NCBI GenBank assembly: GCA_017654935.2
Contig: CM065699.1
Location: forward strand, 7,748,921 to 7,812,920
Direction of reading: 5' to 3'
DNA from: Phymorhynchus buccinoides
Lineage: Eukaryota > Mollusca > Gastropoda > Neogastropoda > Raphitomidae
Length of the DNA: 64,000 nt
Position 1 is the stretch's first letter. The number at the start of each line of letters is the position of its first letter. Below the pieces are notes generated by a model. The model searched no databases, was not told the origin of the DNA, and saw only the letters and a list, made by a program, of their open reading frames with translations. Positions 9,846 through 43,924 of the stretch are shown here, in pieces. The translations under genes were made by a program, and so were the position numbers.

Positions 9846-10198
9846 TACTTTACGGACTACAGGGCTCACCGTATTATTGGTCACTGCAACAACCATGTTT
9901 TGCTAGAGTGAATGCCCTTGGTAGATGCTCGAGTACTGACCAAACAAGAGCATAACTCTCACTTGTAAGTAGCCCTATTTGAGGCCACTAAATGGCTGCC
10001 TTTCGCAAGAGTGAATGCACTTTTCAGTACTGACCAACAAGGGATTCACTCACTGTCAAGGGCGTTAATAACCCTAGTTGCAGTGGCCAATAAGGCGCGC
10101 CCCCCAAATTCAGATTGTGTTGTTATATTTTCCTACTATATTAGTAGTCACATTAAAAGGCGCAGGGGTCTCCCTCCGGGAATAAAGTATCACCTTAT
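9846..10198 (+). mobile_element. MITE-H copy with another MITE nested in it
   Basis: The outer MITE-H (ends related to CGTATTTTTCGGACTATAAG) is split. Between about 9879 and 10091 lies a second element with inverted ends ATTGGTCACTGCAAC and GTTGCAGTGGCCAAT. Its right end is cut at CACCTTA, where the mariner begins. Other MITE-H copies: 13885-14058, 20629-20773, 21827-21981, 22140-22304, 37125-37470, 40665-40812. Confidence 0.75.
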
Positions 10199-11540
10199 AC
10201 ATGGGATGATCCAAAAGTCTTGACACTTGGTCTCTAACGGCCGTGTTTATTGCTCGAAACTTACCATTTCTTTACAGTCCCTCGAAGTACTCTCCTCCTC
10301 TTTCCACACAAAGTTGCAGTCGGGTCAGCCAAGAAACAAAGGCATTTTGATACTCCAGCAGAGGTATGGTGTCCAGCTGTGATTTCACCGCTTTTCCCAA
10401 GTCCTGTATCCTTGAAAACGTCTTGCCAGAGAGGTTTTCCTTCAGAAGTGGAAATAACCAAAAGTCACATGGTGACAAGTCTGGACTGTAAGGTGGATGT
10501 GGAAGAACTTGGACAGATTGCTCTTCTAGATAGGTCATGGTGACCTTGGATTTGTGAGCACTGGCATTGTCATGCAGGAGCATTGTTTTGCTGGTACCAA
10601 CGGTTGGGCGCTGCTCACAGACAGACCCAGCCACTTTGGGCAAAACTGTTCCAACATAATAGCTGGCAGTGAGTGTGCATTTCTCTGGAAGTATGTCGAC
10701 TGCTACTGAGCCTTGGGTGCTGAAAAAAATGGAGAAAAGCCTCTTCCGACTCTGAAAAAAGATGGACGAAGAACAACTGGTCTCTCCTGGTCAGCACTCA
10801 CCCACGCCATATTGGACCGCTTGCTTGGGATGCCATAAAATGAGATCCAAGTTTTATCTCCGGTGACTACGTCACACAGCCGTTTTGGGCCATTTGGCTC
10901 AAACATCTCCAGCAATTTCTTGGCACACAAAACACTCTGCTTCTTTTGTTGATCTGTCAACAGGTGTGGTACCCATTTTGCAGCGATTTTTTTTTTAGCT
11001 GAAGATCTTGACGCAGGATCCGTTCAACTGTACCATATGAAAGCCCATGTGTTTCACTTATCTCCCGAATTGTAATATGTTGGTTCTCTTCAACGGCTTT
11101 CTTTACAAGCAGGATATTGTGCTCGTTCCTGGCATCACAAGGACGCCCAGAGCGGTATTCATCTTTAAAGTCAGCTTTTCCATCTTTGAAATTTTGAATC
11201 CATCTGCAAACTGTCCTGTGTGACGTACACTGGTCCCCGTACACAGAAATCAAATCAGCATGAATTTTGATTGGAGTCTCTCCAAGTTTGAACCTTGTAA
11301 AAACATAAAACCTCAGCTGTTCAGGATTTGGATCCATGTTTTTCAACCACAGTTGATGACATCATATTTTCAATGACGTCATAGGTGATGAAATATTGTG
11401 ACATCATTCATAGGCGTATGCAAGCAAATAGGGAAAAGGCCAAGCTTTTATTTGACATCTTACTTTTTGTATGTACACTTGTCAGATGCAATATGTCAGG
11501 CCAACTGTCAAGACTTTTGTTTCTGTTTATGTCTGGATAC
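10199..11540 (-). pseudogene. mariner-type DNA transposon, inactivated
   Basis: Reading leftward, an N-terminal piece (11337-10957) shows the two helix-turn-helix regions of a mariner transposase: YVFTRFKLGETP, TVCRWIQNFKDG and SGRPCDAR. The next piece (10960-10703, other frame) has VTGDKTWISFY with the first catalytic Asp. The last (10643-10272) has LHDNASAHKS and PYSPDLSPCDFWLFP, with 34 residues between the second and third Asp, so DD34D. At least two frameshifts separate these, one at a T-run near 10985-10994. Ends CAAAAGTCTTGACA (left) and TGTCAAGACTTTTG (right) are inverted. A length near 1.34 kb is normal for mariner. It cannot make its transposase as read. Confidence 0.92.
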
Positions 11541-12135
11541 GTCGCAGACGCCACTTCATCGTCCAGATGAAATTAAGATTTACTAAAACAAACTCCTTTT
11601 TTCTTTTATAAAGATTATAGCCGGGATTATCATTTCAAAGGTTTTCAAAGAACGTTGGTCACAATTCTCTGGCTCCCTGGCCTCCTCTCAGTGACGTAAC
11701 CCGTCCTCCCTCTCTTTTTCTTTTTACGTCAAAAGAAAATGACGTAAGGTCAATTACTAATAAATAAAGATCCCACATACTTGACGTAGTCCGAAAAATA
11801 TAGTATTTTTTGTGTCCAAAGTCTCAACATTTTTGTCATCAACAAAAACAGTCCCATGTCTGGTTTTTTTATTTGTCTGATGTAAATTATATAATTGATA
11901 TGTAGTTCCAGTGTCAGTTCAGCTATCAACATATTTCAAGTCCAGCGTGCATCTAATTGTAAATTCTTGGTTTCTAAGACAATTTGCATAATATGATTCC
12001 CTTATTTTGTTTTATTATGAACCAATCGAATGGTATTAATGTTATAAATACCATATGATTATTTTATTGTTGTTGTTGTACGTTATTATATTATCAATAT
12101 CCTTCACCAGAGTTCCATAACATTTGCTTTCTTCT
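11541..12135. other. AT-rich spacer
   Basis: No gene, no clear element. Short (TTG)n near 12068. Confidence 0.35.
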
Positions 12136-12139
12136 GTAT

Positions 12140-12555
12140 AGTTTTTGTTTGTGGCTCAAGCCACAAACCTATAACTCACTTTGTCGGTCTGTCTGTCGGT
12201 CGGTCGGTCCAAAATTGTCGCACATATTGTAAAAGAGAAAAAAATACTTGGGCATAAAGTAACATTTCAGTTGTCATATCTACAGTCCTGAGGTATGGAA
12301 AGAATTGTATACTGAACAGAGCACATGAATCTTCATTTTAAAGCGTACAAAATAATAAACGTACGTAATACAGACACGACGAGTATGCGGTGCTTCTTTC
12401 GATGAGTACATGTATAAGTAGGATAAATAGTTTAAAATGTTTTCCAAAAGATATAATTATTGAAAAGCCAGGGTAGGCGACTCAGTGTATGTAATGATTG
12501 GAGTGGTAAAAATAGACCGCTGCCACAAACGATTGCGAATCCGCGCTTGTTATGA
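12140..12555. repeat. Dispersed repeat F, copy 1
   Basis: Starts GTGGCTCAAGCCACAAACC, then a (CGGT)n run, CAAAATTGTCGCACAT, CAGACACGACGAGTATGCGG, and ends CCGCTGCCACAAACGATTGC. Copies 2 and 3 lie at 15440-16075 and 59605-60045. It is not coding. Confidence 0.85.
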
Positions 12556-12754
12556 AGTAAACTGTATCCAGATTTTGATTGACATTTTTTTCTGCATTGT
12601 GCATAGACTTCCTATTTATTTTTCACATCAAACTAACCCCATTTTGATTGAAAATGCTCTGCATGCTGCTGTAGTTGTTTTGTTGTTGTTGTGGGTTTTT
12701 TTTCATAATCACAGACACCAACATCCATCATTGACTCGAAACATGAAGCCTGTT

Positions 12755-13006
12755 TAACCCTTTCACTGCAAGCCATTTTTCAGCCAAAAAATACCATTAA
12801 ACTTAACTGGGAAGAGAAAAAAAGTATTTACAATATTGGGAATTCCTCTGTGACGTGTATAACATTAGGCCTATCATTATCTCCCCAAATTAAGAAAATA
12901 GGGTCTTTGGATAACAGGCCCTGATTTGATGCCTTTTAGTGACATGGGTGTTAAACAATTGTGGTGCATAAATGCGACATTGGACATTTGGAGGTGAAAG
13001 GGTTAA
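12755..13006. mobile_element. TTAA-ended MITE-P, copy 1
   Basis: Inverted ends TTAACCCTTTCACTGC and GTGAAAGGGTTAA; internal GGCCTATC, GGGTCTTTGGATAACAGG and TTTTAGTGACATGGGTG. Other copies: 23246-23487, 26827-27090, 46438-46687. TTAA at both ends points to piggyBac-type mobilisation (inference). Confidence 0.85.
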
Positions 13007-13309
13007 ATTTTGACACAATTTGGTGCTTTACATAGTATTTTCTTTGGGAGAAATGATTGCATTAAATGTAATTTACACAAAATATGTGCATTTCGTTCTC
13101 ATGTAAACTCGTCATTTTGTAAACACTCTTGTGCTGTTTTTGTACATGAACCAAAGTATTGTTTGTGAAACTAAATGAATGCTTTTATTACTACATGCAT
13201 AACAATTTGTTAGTTAAATGGCTAGACTTAGAATAACAGAACATGTATCCTGAAATAAGCTACTAATCAAACAATTTGAATCAGAACAATTTTCAGAGCT
13301 GTTAGACCA

Positions 13310-13650
13310 GCTGTAGTTTGGCTGTTGCTGTGGTTTTGCTGTTGATGTGGTTTGGCTGTTGCTGTTGATGTGGTTTGGCTGTTGCTGTTGATGTGGTTTG
13401 GCTGTTGCTGTGGTTTGGCTGTTGCTGTTGATGTGGTTTGGCTGTTGCTGTTGATGTGGTTTGGCTGTTGCTGTTGCTGTGGTTTGGCTGTTGATGTTGA
13501 TGTGGTTTGGCTGTTGATGTGGTTTGGCTGTTGCTGTTGATGTGGTTTGGCTGTTGCTGTTGATGTGGTTTGGCTGTTGATGTGGTTTGGCTGTTGATGT
13601 GGTTTGGCTGTTGATGTGGTTTGGCTGTTGCTGTGGTTTGGCTGTTGTTA
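13310..13650. repeat. Minisatellite (GATGTGGTTTGGCTGTT)n with variable GCTGTT steps
   Basis: Roughly 16 repeats of GTGGTTTGGCTGTTG with inserted GCTGTT hexamers or triplets. Units of 18, 24 or 30 bp are multiples of three or six, which keeps frames open on both strands. Confidence 0.9.
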
Positions 13651-13767
13651 ATTGTTTGCGAATTCCGAGTATTCTCGTAACTGGAGAACGCCAGTCAAGG
13701 CCGAATTCGGTGTTTTCTCGCAACAGGTCTTTTCGAGTCTAAAACGTGTCTGCATCCATGTTTTGCC

Positions 13768-14150
13768 AGACATGTTTACCCCCTACACAAGTCTTGAGTA
13801 GTCTGGATAGCTGAAATGAGTAGTTTGGGCTCAAAATGTGTAGTTTTATTCATTAAGCCATCAAACAATATTCACTGAAAATGAGTACCGTATGTTACGG
13901 ACTACAAGGCGCACCTGACTATGAGGCGCACCCCCCAAATTTTACACAAAATTCAGATTCTGTCATTATATTTTCTTACTATTTTAGTAGTCATATTATA
14001 AGGCACAAGGGTCTTAGTCTGGGGGAAAAGTATCGCCTTATAGTCCGAAAAATAAGGTAATTACAGCATTATTTTCAATTTTGAAGAGTAGTAGAGGTCC
14101 AAATGGAGTAGAATACTACTTGAAAAGAGTAGAGGAAACAGGTCTGTTTT
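13768..14150 (-). mobile_element. MITE-G copy, interrupted by MITE-H (13885-14058)
   Basis: Shares CCCCTACACAAGTCTTGAGT, AGCTGAAATGAGTAGTTT and GAAGAGTAGTAGAGGTCC with 21133-21362, an intact copy with inverted ends ACAGACCTGTTTAC. MITE-H sits between the two halves. Confidence 0.8.
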
Positions 14151-14479
14151 GCCAATCCATACCATGTTTTTTCCATTTCTTCCCTTCATAACTCTTGGCA
14201 TCAAGTCTTCTAGCGCCATGTAGAATTTGACGTTCATGCTTGTCCATTGCATCTCAACCGACAAGAAGAGAGTAATCACTTTTTTTTCGAATGTACATAC
14301 GCTTCTTTAACAAAAGGAACATTCACATAAGCTCTAAAAATACACACATGGCAGGGTACTTGGCAGTGAAGGTCTTTGCATTTGGTGGGAGTGTAGAGAT
14401 GTCTTGGGCGAACACGCTAGAAGAGTTAAAAGATTTAGATTTTTGTTTTGCTTGTTCTTTTGTATGTTTGTTTGCTTTT

Positions 14480-14515
14480 TTTTTTGGGGGGGGGGGGGGT
14501 GGGGGGCGACCCTTT
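14480..14515. repeat. Poly-T/poly-G tract
   Basis: About ten T followed by roughly 20 mostly G. It is a likely G-quadruplex site. Confidence 0.7.
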
Positions 14516-14739
14516 TAGTTCGATGATTCATTTGAATTGACATGTGATGAGTTGTGTTAGTTCTTTGTTGTGGATTCCGTGCAATATTCGGGTGTTCATT
14601 AGGAAACGTAGCGCTGTGATGTTGAAGATTAAAGGTCACACAGTGGTGTGCGAGCATGATGAACAGTGCGCTGGCCTCCCTTCCCGACTGTTTTACAGAG
14701 AGAGAGAAGGAATGAACGAACAAATCACCACTCTGTTTT

Positions 14740-15440
14740 ACCACAGACCTGTTTACTCTTTTCGAGTAGTATTCTACTCAATTTGAACCTCTACTACTCT
14801 TCAAAATTGAAAAATAATGCTCTAATTGCTCATTTTCAGTGAACATTGTTTGATGGTTTAATGAATAAAACCAAAGACTGTATAGGGGAAGATAAGCATC
14901 CGGTCTCTTTTCCCTATATGAGTAGTGAGGACAGAAACACTGGTTATGTCCCTTTTAAACAGGACACATTTTACACGTCGATAGGCCAGTTGAATTCTCC
15001 GTTCAAGTTCCAGTCTGAGTTTTTGGATAGCCTCCACTGTGAATGGTGTACTGTCGCCACTAACGATAACTCTATCAGCCCGGTTCGCCGAGCTCTTAAG
15101 TAGTCCATCTTACCCTTTTAGAATATCTTTGATAAAACTACACATTTTGCACCCAAACTACTCCTTTCAGCTATCCAGACTACTCCAGACTTGTGTAGGG
15201 GGTAAACAGGTCTGTACATTTTGCACCCAAACTACTCCTTTCAGCTACCCAGACTACTCCAGGCTTGTGTAGGGGGTAAACAGGTCTGTACATGTTGCAC
15301 CCAAACTACTCCTTTCAGCTACCCAGACTACTCCAGACTTGTGTAGGGGGCAAACAGGTCTGTTGCCACCATTGCTTGGTTTTAACATTTTTGTTTGTTT
15401 TTCTCTTTTTTTCCAGACTACTCCAGTTTGTGGGGGTAAA
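14740..15440 (+). mobile_element. MITE-G copy with tandemly repeated right end
   Basis: Left end ACAGACCTGTTTACTC at 14743. The right end (CATTTTGCACCCAAACTACT through GTAGGGGGTAAACAGGTCTG) occurs three times in a row at 15135-15365, about 80 bp per unit. An unrelated segment (about 14880-15120) sits in the middle. Confidence 0.75.
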
Positions 15441-16075
15441 CAGCCACAAACCTATAACTCACCTTTCAGTCGGTCTGTCTGTCAGGTCTGTCCACCATTG
15501 CTTGGGTCACACATATTTGTTTGTTTTTCCAAAATTGTCGCACATATTGTAAAAGAGAAAAAAAAAAAATACTTGGGCATAAAGTAACATTTCAGTTGTG
15601 ATATCTACAGTCCTTAGGTATGGAACGAAAACTTAGCTTTACGTCCTCCCGGCCGTAGCCATATGGGACATTACTATTTATTTAGTTGGAGAAAAGGGAC
15701 AAATCTTTCTTTAGGTAAAGTTATTTTGAAATTTTTCTTTTAATACAGTTGTTAATTAGGTATGGAAAGAATTGTATACTGAACAGAGCACATGAATCTT
15801 CATTTTAAAGCGTACAAAATAATAAACATACGTAATACAGACACTGCAACAGACACGACGAGTATGCGGTGCTTCTTTCGATGAGTATAAGTAGGATAAA
15901 TAGTTTTAAATGTTTTCCAAAAGATATAAAAAGTTACGAAATGGTGCAGAGATAACATTCTGGTTTACAGATTAAAATTATTGAAAAGCCAGGGGAGGCG
16001 ACTCAGTGTATGTAATGATTGGAGTGGTAAAAATAGACCGCTGTCACAAACAATTGCGAATCCGCGCTTGTTTTA
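15440..16075. repeat. Dispersed repeat F, copy 2
   Basis: Carries the same blocks as copy 1, interrupted at about 15620-15760 by a segment with ACGTCCTCCCGGCCGTAGCC, a SINE-C core. Confidence 0.8.
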
Positions 16076-16139
16076 TTTGACCCCTATCACTAAAAGTCGA
16101 AATATAAAAATCATAATCCACCCTTTGCATATTTTAACT

Positions 16140-16338
16140 CTATGTGTGTGAGAGCGAGAGAGAGAGAGTGAGTGAGAGAGAGGTCTGAAGTTTTTATTGA
16201 TTAGGCCTCTCTGCCCGTATCAATACTTTTTATCAATAAATCAATGTACACTAAAACAATAAAATCATGCACATACATATAATCCATAAATTGGGAGAAA
16301 TATTTTGAGAAAAAGAATTTATTCAGAGACAAGCGATT

Positions 16339-16378
<40 letters not shown>

Positions 16379-16400
16379 AAAAAAAACCAGAAAAGGAAGA
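16140..16400. repeat. (GA)n microsatellites and purine tract
   Basis: GAGAGAGAGAG at 16150-16185 and a longer run at 16340-16376, followed by an A-rich purine stretch. Confidence 0.9.
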
Positions 16401-16965
16401 GGAGGAGAAGAGAGAGATTACGTCTTTTCATTCATTTTTTTCTTCATTCTTTTCCTTTTTTCATAAGAACATTTTCATGTCCCAGAACTACTAGCATACG
16501 TACGTCATCCATTTATTATCATCATTGTTACATCACCGTGACAAAGTCTTTTTCAAGACGAAAATTTGTTGATGTTTTTTGTTTGGACTCATCTTCATCT
16601 TCAGTGCATTTTCATCCAGCAGCGTTGTGGTGTTTTTAATAGGGCATTTACCATGTGAGGGTGACCTTGAATTTCACTGAATTGAATTTAGAGAGTTGAA
16701 TTATAAAGGTCAGCGTAACTCGGGCAGAACGAGTGCGGGCAAATTAGTAGTCTAGTATAGAGAACGAACACTCGTGGCAAATGCCCTTTTCGATCATGCT
16801 TCTATAATCAGGAGGAAAAAATAAACTATTGAGCCTTTAGGCTTTTTATTTAAAATTCATGCTTGCGCTAACTTTTTCTCTTAAGGTCAAAAAAAAGTAT
16901 TTATCTTTGATGCCAAATAAATAAGTGGCAGGTTGAAAAGGGGGAGAGGGAGGGGGAAACAACGT
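16401..16965. other. Spacer, nothing recognised
   Basis: No exon or element could be supported. Confidence 0.3.
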
Positions 16966-17941
16966 TAAAGGGGCACCCTGATGGATGAGTTTTTGTAAGA
17001 AACACGTCCTGATCACCAGGAAAACACCCTTTACAGAGATTACAACACTCACTTTGCTCTGGTTTTCTAGAAATCAAACCGTCAAGTCGGCGATTCCTCC
17101 TTGGCGGAGGTGCTGGAAGTCAAATTCTTTCACCCAGACAGGCTTACAAAAGAGGGAGGAAAGCAGCAGCAAGACAGCAAACAAGTCACCTATGGCGAAG
17201 CAAAAGCCATTATAAAGGAGAAGCTGAGGAGAAGATGGCTGCAACAACATCCAAACCACCGCGCCAGTGATGCCTACCACCACCTCTCCAGACAAGACCA
17301 AGTAATCTTGACAAGACAGGGGACTGGACACTCCAGACTCAGGCATTACATGTATACAAAGTTCCCCATTGGAGATTCCCCTGTGTGCCCCTGCGGTGCT
17401 GCTGACATGACTGTTGGTCACATCCTTCAAGACTGTCGAACTTTCCAGAACCTACGAGACGAAACTTGGCTGTCGGACACACCTGTTCGGGAAAAGATCT
17501 TCGGCTCTTCGGCGGACGGCAGTTTTCGTCCGTGCCACTGGGGTTCCTGTCTGAGCGAACAATGAAGAAGAAGAAATTCTTTCACCCAAAGAGAAGGCGT
17601 GTGCCGTCTCTTTTCTAATGGCCGCCTGCATTTAGACCAAATTGTTTGCACGAAATTTTCGCAATACAAGCCTATTTTTTTTTATATACAGATTATCTAA
17701 AGGAGTTTCGCTCACAACAAAGGAAAAAGGAAAACGCTTCAACCACAATGAGTGACCTTCACCCACCCCATCCAAAACGGCTACTCTCTCTGGCATCTCC
17801 GCCACGGAGGAATCGCCGTTTAGACGGTTTCATTTCTAGGAAATCAGAGCAAAGTGAGTGTTCCGATCCTTGAAAAGGCTGTCTTTCTGGTGATCTCGAC
17901 CTGTTTCTTGCAAAAACTCATCCGTCAGGGTCCACCTTTAA
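16966..17941. mobile_element. Inverted-repeat element with arms of about 150 bp
   Basis: The left arm from TTAAAGGGGCACCCTGATGG matches the reverse complement of the right arm (TTAAAGGTGGACCCTGACGG). Both contain GATGAGTTTTTG, AACACTCACTTTGCTCTG and CGGCGATTCCTCC. The interior holds a LINE fragment (17137-17573). Without it the element would be about 520 bp. Confidence 0.85.
17137..17573 (+). mobile_element. 5'-truncated LINE insertion with 15-bp target duplication
   Basis: AAATTCTTTCACCCA flanks the insert directly (17122-17136 and 17574-17588). The insert encodes the C-terminal end of a non-LTR retrotransposon ORF2: LRHYMYTKFPIGDSP, then the CPCG...HIL..C zinc-knuckle motif (VCPCGAADMTVGHILQDC). 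The stop TGA lies directly before (AAG)n at the 3' end, so the 3' UTR is almost absent. The tail resembles that of SINE-A. Confidence 0.88.
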
Positions 17942-18123
17942 CCCTATCAAAGCTGACAGAGAAGGGAACAGAGAGAGAATAACACTTCATGTTCCATTGA
18001 TTTTTAAAATCAAACAGTTTGTTTTCTAATTTTATACAGAAGAATAAACAAAGTTAAATTTCTAGCTTTCTGACATTCTGAAACAGCCACCCTGAACACA
18101 AACTGAAAGTGACACGACTTTAG

Positions 18124-18129
18124 TTTATT
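18124..18129 (-). terminator. Probable PSMB5 poly(A) signal
   Basis: AATAAA on the - strand, about 190 bases past the PSMB5 stop codon at 18317-18319. No closer canonical signal was found. Confidence 0.55.
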
Positions 18130-18316
18130 ATTGACATGTTCAGAGCATTCACTTCAAAACACATAAAAAACAAAAACAAGATAATGAAATGTGTTATACT
18201 AACAGAACTTCATGACCTGTGAAACAAAATCAAACCAGAAAATGATGATCACTCTATCACTCCTCTCTACTCCCACGATGACAATGTCCAAAGTTAGTTA
18301 TTCCTCCTCCTCCTCC

Positions 18317-28581
<10,265 letters not shown>

Positions 28582-28872
28582 GTTGATTTACATGGATAGT
28601 TCTGCAGCTGCGCGTCAAAATGTGCAATTCATTTATGTAAATTTTACACTATAAATAAAAATACACACACAGTTAAGTTGACATTGACAAAATACTAATA
28701 AAATAGCCAGTAAGGATTCAAATATAAACAAATAATATTAAAGTGTTACCATTTTCATGGAATCATCAAAAAGAGACAAATTCTCACCTAGCTGTGTCCA
28801 GGGAAACTACTCTCTTAACTTCACTCGACGTGGGATTTTGAGAACTTTTTGATTGAGCAACTCACGGCCAAA
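28582..28872. promoter_or_regulatory. Divergent PSMB5/TIMM21 promoter
   Basis: 291 bp lie between the two start codons, which point away from each other. It is AT-rich on the PSMB5 side, with CACTCGACGTGGGATTTTG close to TIMM21. No TATA box is clear. The exact transcription starts and untranslated exons cannot be seen. Confidence 0.75.
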
Positions 28873-41226
<12,354 letters not shown>

Positions 41227-41269
41227 GGGGCGCATCACGTCACACGCTGTCTGCTCCACTGAATAGACG

Positions 41270-41661
41270 ATTTTCGGAAAAAATTAGGGGAGAGCACTTA
41301 GCAATTAGAGTTATTTACCTCCATTACTCGGTCAAATGCCATAGCAACAATGCAACAATGGCGTCGAAGCTTGAAACCGCAGGATGCGAGTCAGCGACTT
41401 GCAAACATTGTTTTAGAAAAATTAGGGGTGGCCAGCTGATAAAACTTGCAAAATGTGACGTAAAAATATAAATGACATATTTTTTTAGAATGATGCATGG
41501 TGTTCTAAGTGCTGTATGTCTGCTCAAACACACGAGTCGATAGGCTACTGGAGGTGATAGTAGAGTGCCTTCCCCTGTTTGACCGATTGAATTAGGCAAG
41601 ATCACTCCCTCACACCATGAAATTACTCCCCTTAATTATTTCCGAACAATTCCTATTACGA
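41270..41661. mobile_element. TIR element I, copy 2
   Basis: Inserted 45 bp after the TIMM21 stop, so it lies in the likely 3' UTR. Begins ATTTTCGGAAAAAATTAGG. Confidence 0.8.
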
Positions 41662-41689
41662 GTCCTTGGAGGGTTCGCCTGATTAAGCT

Positions 41690-42245
41690 ATGCAGATGGG
41701 AGACTTTTCACTCAACGTATGATGCAGTGTCCTGCTTTATGAGTCATGCCATGTTTGAATCGATCAACCGATGTGTAAGGCTGTGGAGCCAGTGTTTTGC
41801 TTTATGAATCATGCGATGATTGAATCGATCAACCGATGTGTAAGGCTGTGGAGCCAGTGTTTTGCTTTATGAATCATGCGATGTTCATGGGTGCTACTCC
41901 CCAAAATGAAAAAAAATGAAAGGCAGGGGTCCAGGGGCCGCCCAGGCCCTGGCGGGGTACAGGGGCAGCGCCCCGTTAAGGGGTTCAGGGGGGCAACGCA
42001 ATCCTGCAATCTGAAGAATAAATTTTAGGTTACTTTCAAGGCATCCTGAAGATGGCATTCAGGGCTGTAACTTGACCTGCAAGACAAGTGGTCCCATGGA
42101 ACCCTAAGTTAGAGTATAGAGGGTCCAAAAGGAGGGATAGCACGTCGCTAAAAACAGTGAAATAAATATTTCAAGTGCATGTGATTAAGAGTGAAAATTG
42201 CTTAAGTCAAAATTGGAGGGACTGAAATTTCATTTTGAGATCCTT
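41690..42245. repeat. Repeat D copy, GAATCATGCGATG duplications and MITE relative
   Basis: GATCAACCGATGTGTAAGGC and GGAGCCAGTGTTTTGCTTTA occur twice at 41760-41880 (about 60-bp unit). Repeat D at 41886-42000 and the relative of the 4054 MITE at 42055-42245 follow. Confidence 0.7.
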
Positions 42246-43317
42246 AAACTGGGATCAGAAAATTATTGCAAGTTACCCAGTGCTTTTGAGTTCTAAAGCA
42301 GGAATCTACTGTAGTTGGTTTTTGAGAATCAGATGTCTGTGTGCATACGTACATACATACATGCACACACAGATGGTAAGCAAAGAATCTAGGTCAATGA
42401 TAGTTGAGAGACAGGATACTGAGTATAGTCTAAGTTGAACAGAGCTGAGACATGACAAGTCATGTGACCTTTTTACAAGAAATACAAAAGATCTACGATT
42501 AAAATCATATTTTCATGACTGAGATTTTTTAAACTGACATTAATTTTCAGAAACACATCTATAAGTTATAAAGCCGTTCAAATATAAGATAATAGTTATA
42601 TCATAAGTTAAATGCGAGGTCCGTCGATCCAAACAATGACTCTCAATTGAGTTTTTCTAAGCAACATTTTTAACATATTCATACGTTTAACATCATAAAT
42701 ATAATTGGGTAAATTGCAATATAGTTGTAACTTACCTTTCTGTGAAGTTTGTAGTTTTGATGACACAAAATTCATGCTAATAATGCTGGATTTAATTCAA
42801 GTAAGTATGGATGAATGGGACTTGGACGCCATTTTTGTTATTGTATTTTCACTTCCGGTGGCTGGAAGACCCAGATTCAAAATGCCCCCAACTGGACTAA
42901 CCAATCTGGGTTTTTTTTTGGGGGGGACAAAATTTTAAAAATACGGAATTTCCGTCTCAGCAGAAACTTAATTTACGGATTTCCGTTTATAAAACCGGCA
43001 GTAGCACCCATGGATGTTTAAGTTGATTAAACCAATAACCGTAATAGTAGGCCCGTGGGGTTTTTTTTGGAAAATAAGAGAATCGGTTGCAATGTTCTGA
43101 AATATGTTTTTCCGCCGTCTGTTCTGGTAGATAGGGAATAAACTATTAGATAAATTTCAAACTGCTGAAGTTGTGGATTGCAACCATTTTGATTTTGAGT
43201 GGCCAACGTCACTTCCTGTTCGTAGGATGCTTTATAATATGGCGGAGTGAAAAGCAATTTTGACTAGATAACATTAATTTTAAGAAGTGAAAAGCAATTT
43301 TGACTAGATAACACCAA
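42246..43317. other. No gene found
   Basis: About 1 kb with only short ORFs. GAAAAGCAATTTTGACTAGA is duplicated at 43250 and 43288 (38-bp unit). Confidence 0.45.
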
Positions 43318-43480
43318 TTTTAAGGAGTGAATTCTTCCAAATAGTTTTTCTCCTTTGAGCTCCTCCGAAATCAGGGTGTGTCGGCTGTACGCAGCGGGGA
43401 GACCAGTGGAAACTAAAAACCGGACACATATGTACCTTGTCCATTATGGCCATATGGCCTGGGAACGCAGAAGAAGAAGA
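43318..43480 (+). mobile_element. SINE-A, 3' half
   Basis: GTTTTTCTCCTTTGAGCTCC to GGGAACGCAGAAGAAGAAG; 5'-truncated, intact tail. Confidence 0.85.
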
Positions 43481-43764
43481 AGGGGTAGGCATCTTTGACC
43501 TATGCATAAGGCTTTGCCGATTGTGATTTAGCTTTTTGAATAGATTCATGATTGAACTGTGCATCAGACTCTGGGCTCAGTTACTGGCTTTATGAGTTAA
43601 TTGATGAATTAAATGGATGAGACTTTGAACCAGTGCTTCTGTCCTGGAGACAGTGATTCATATTGCGTGAACATGTTTTGTAAATCACTATTCAGTCAAC
43701 ATCATTTACAGCCTATAATTAAATGAACCCATTTTTCAAAGGTTTTAGTATCTGGAGATCATAG

Positions 43765-43890
43765 GTTCACATGCTCATGCATGCACACATACATGCGCGC
43801 ATGCAAACATGTACGCATATACACACACATGCATACACATTCGCGCACGCAAAAGCACACGCATGCATGCGAACTTGCGCACACATGCAT
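43765..43890. repeat. Alternating purine-pyrimidine tract
   Basis: About 120 bp of CATGCATGCACACATACATG-type sequence with GCGCGC and CGCGCACGC steps; a candidate Z-DNA site. Confidence 0.8.
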
Positions 43891-43924
43891 ATCTTAAAAG
43901 AAAGGACAGATGGGTTATAATTAT

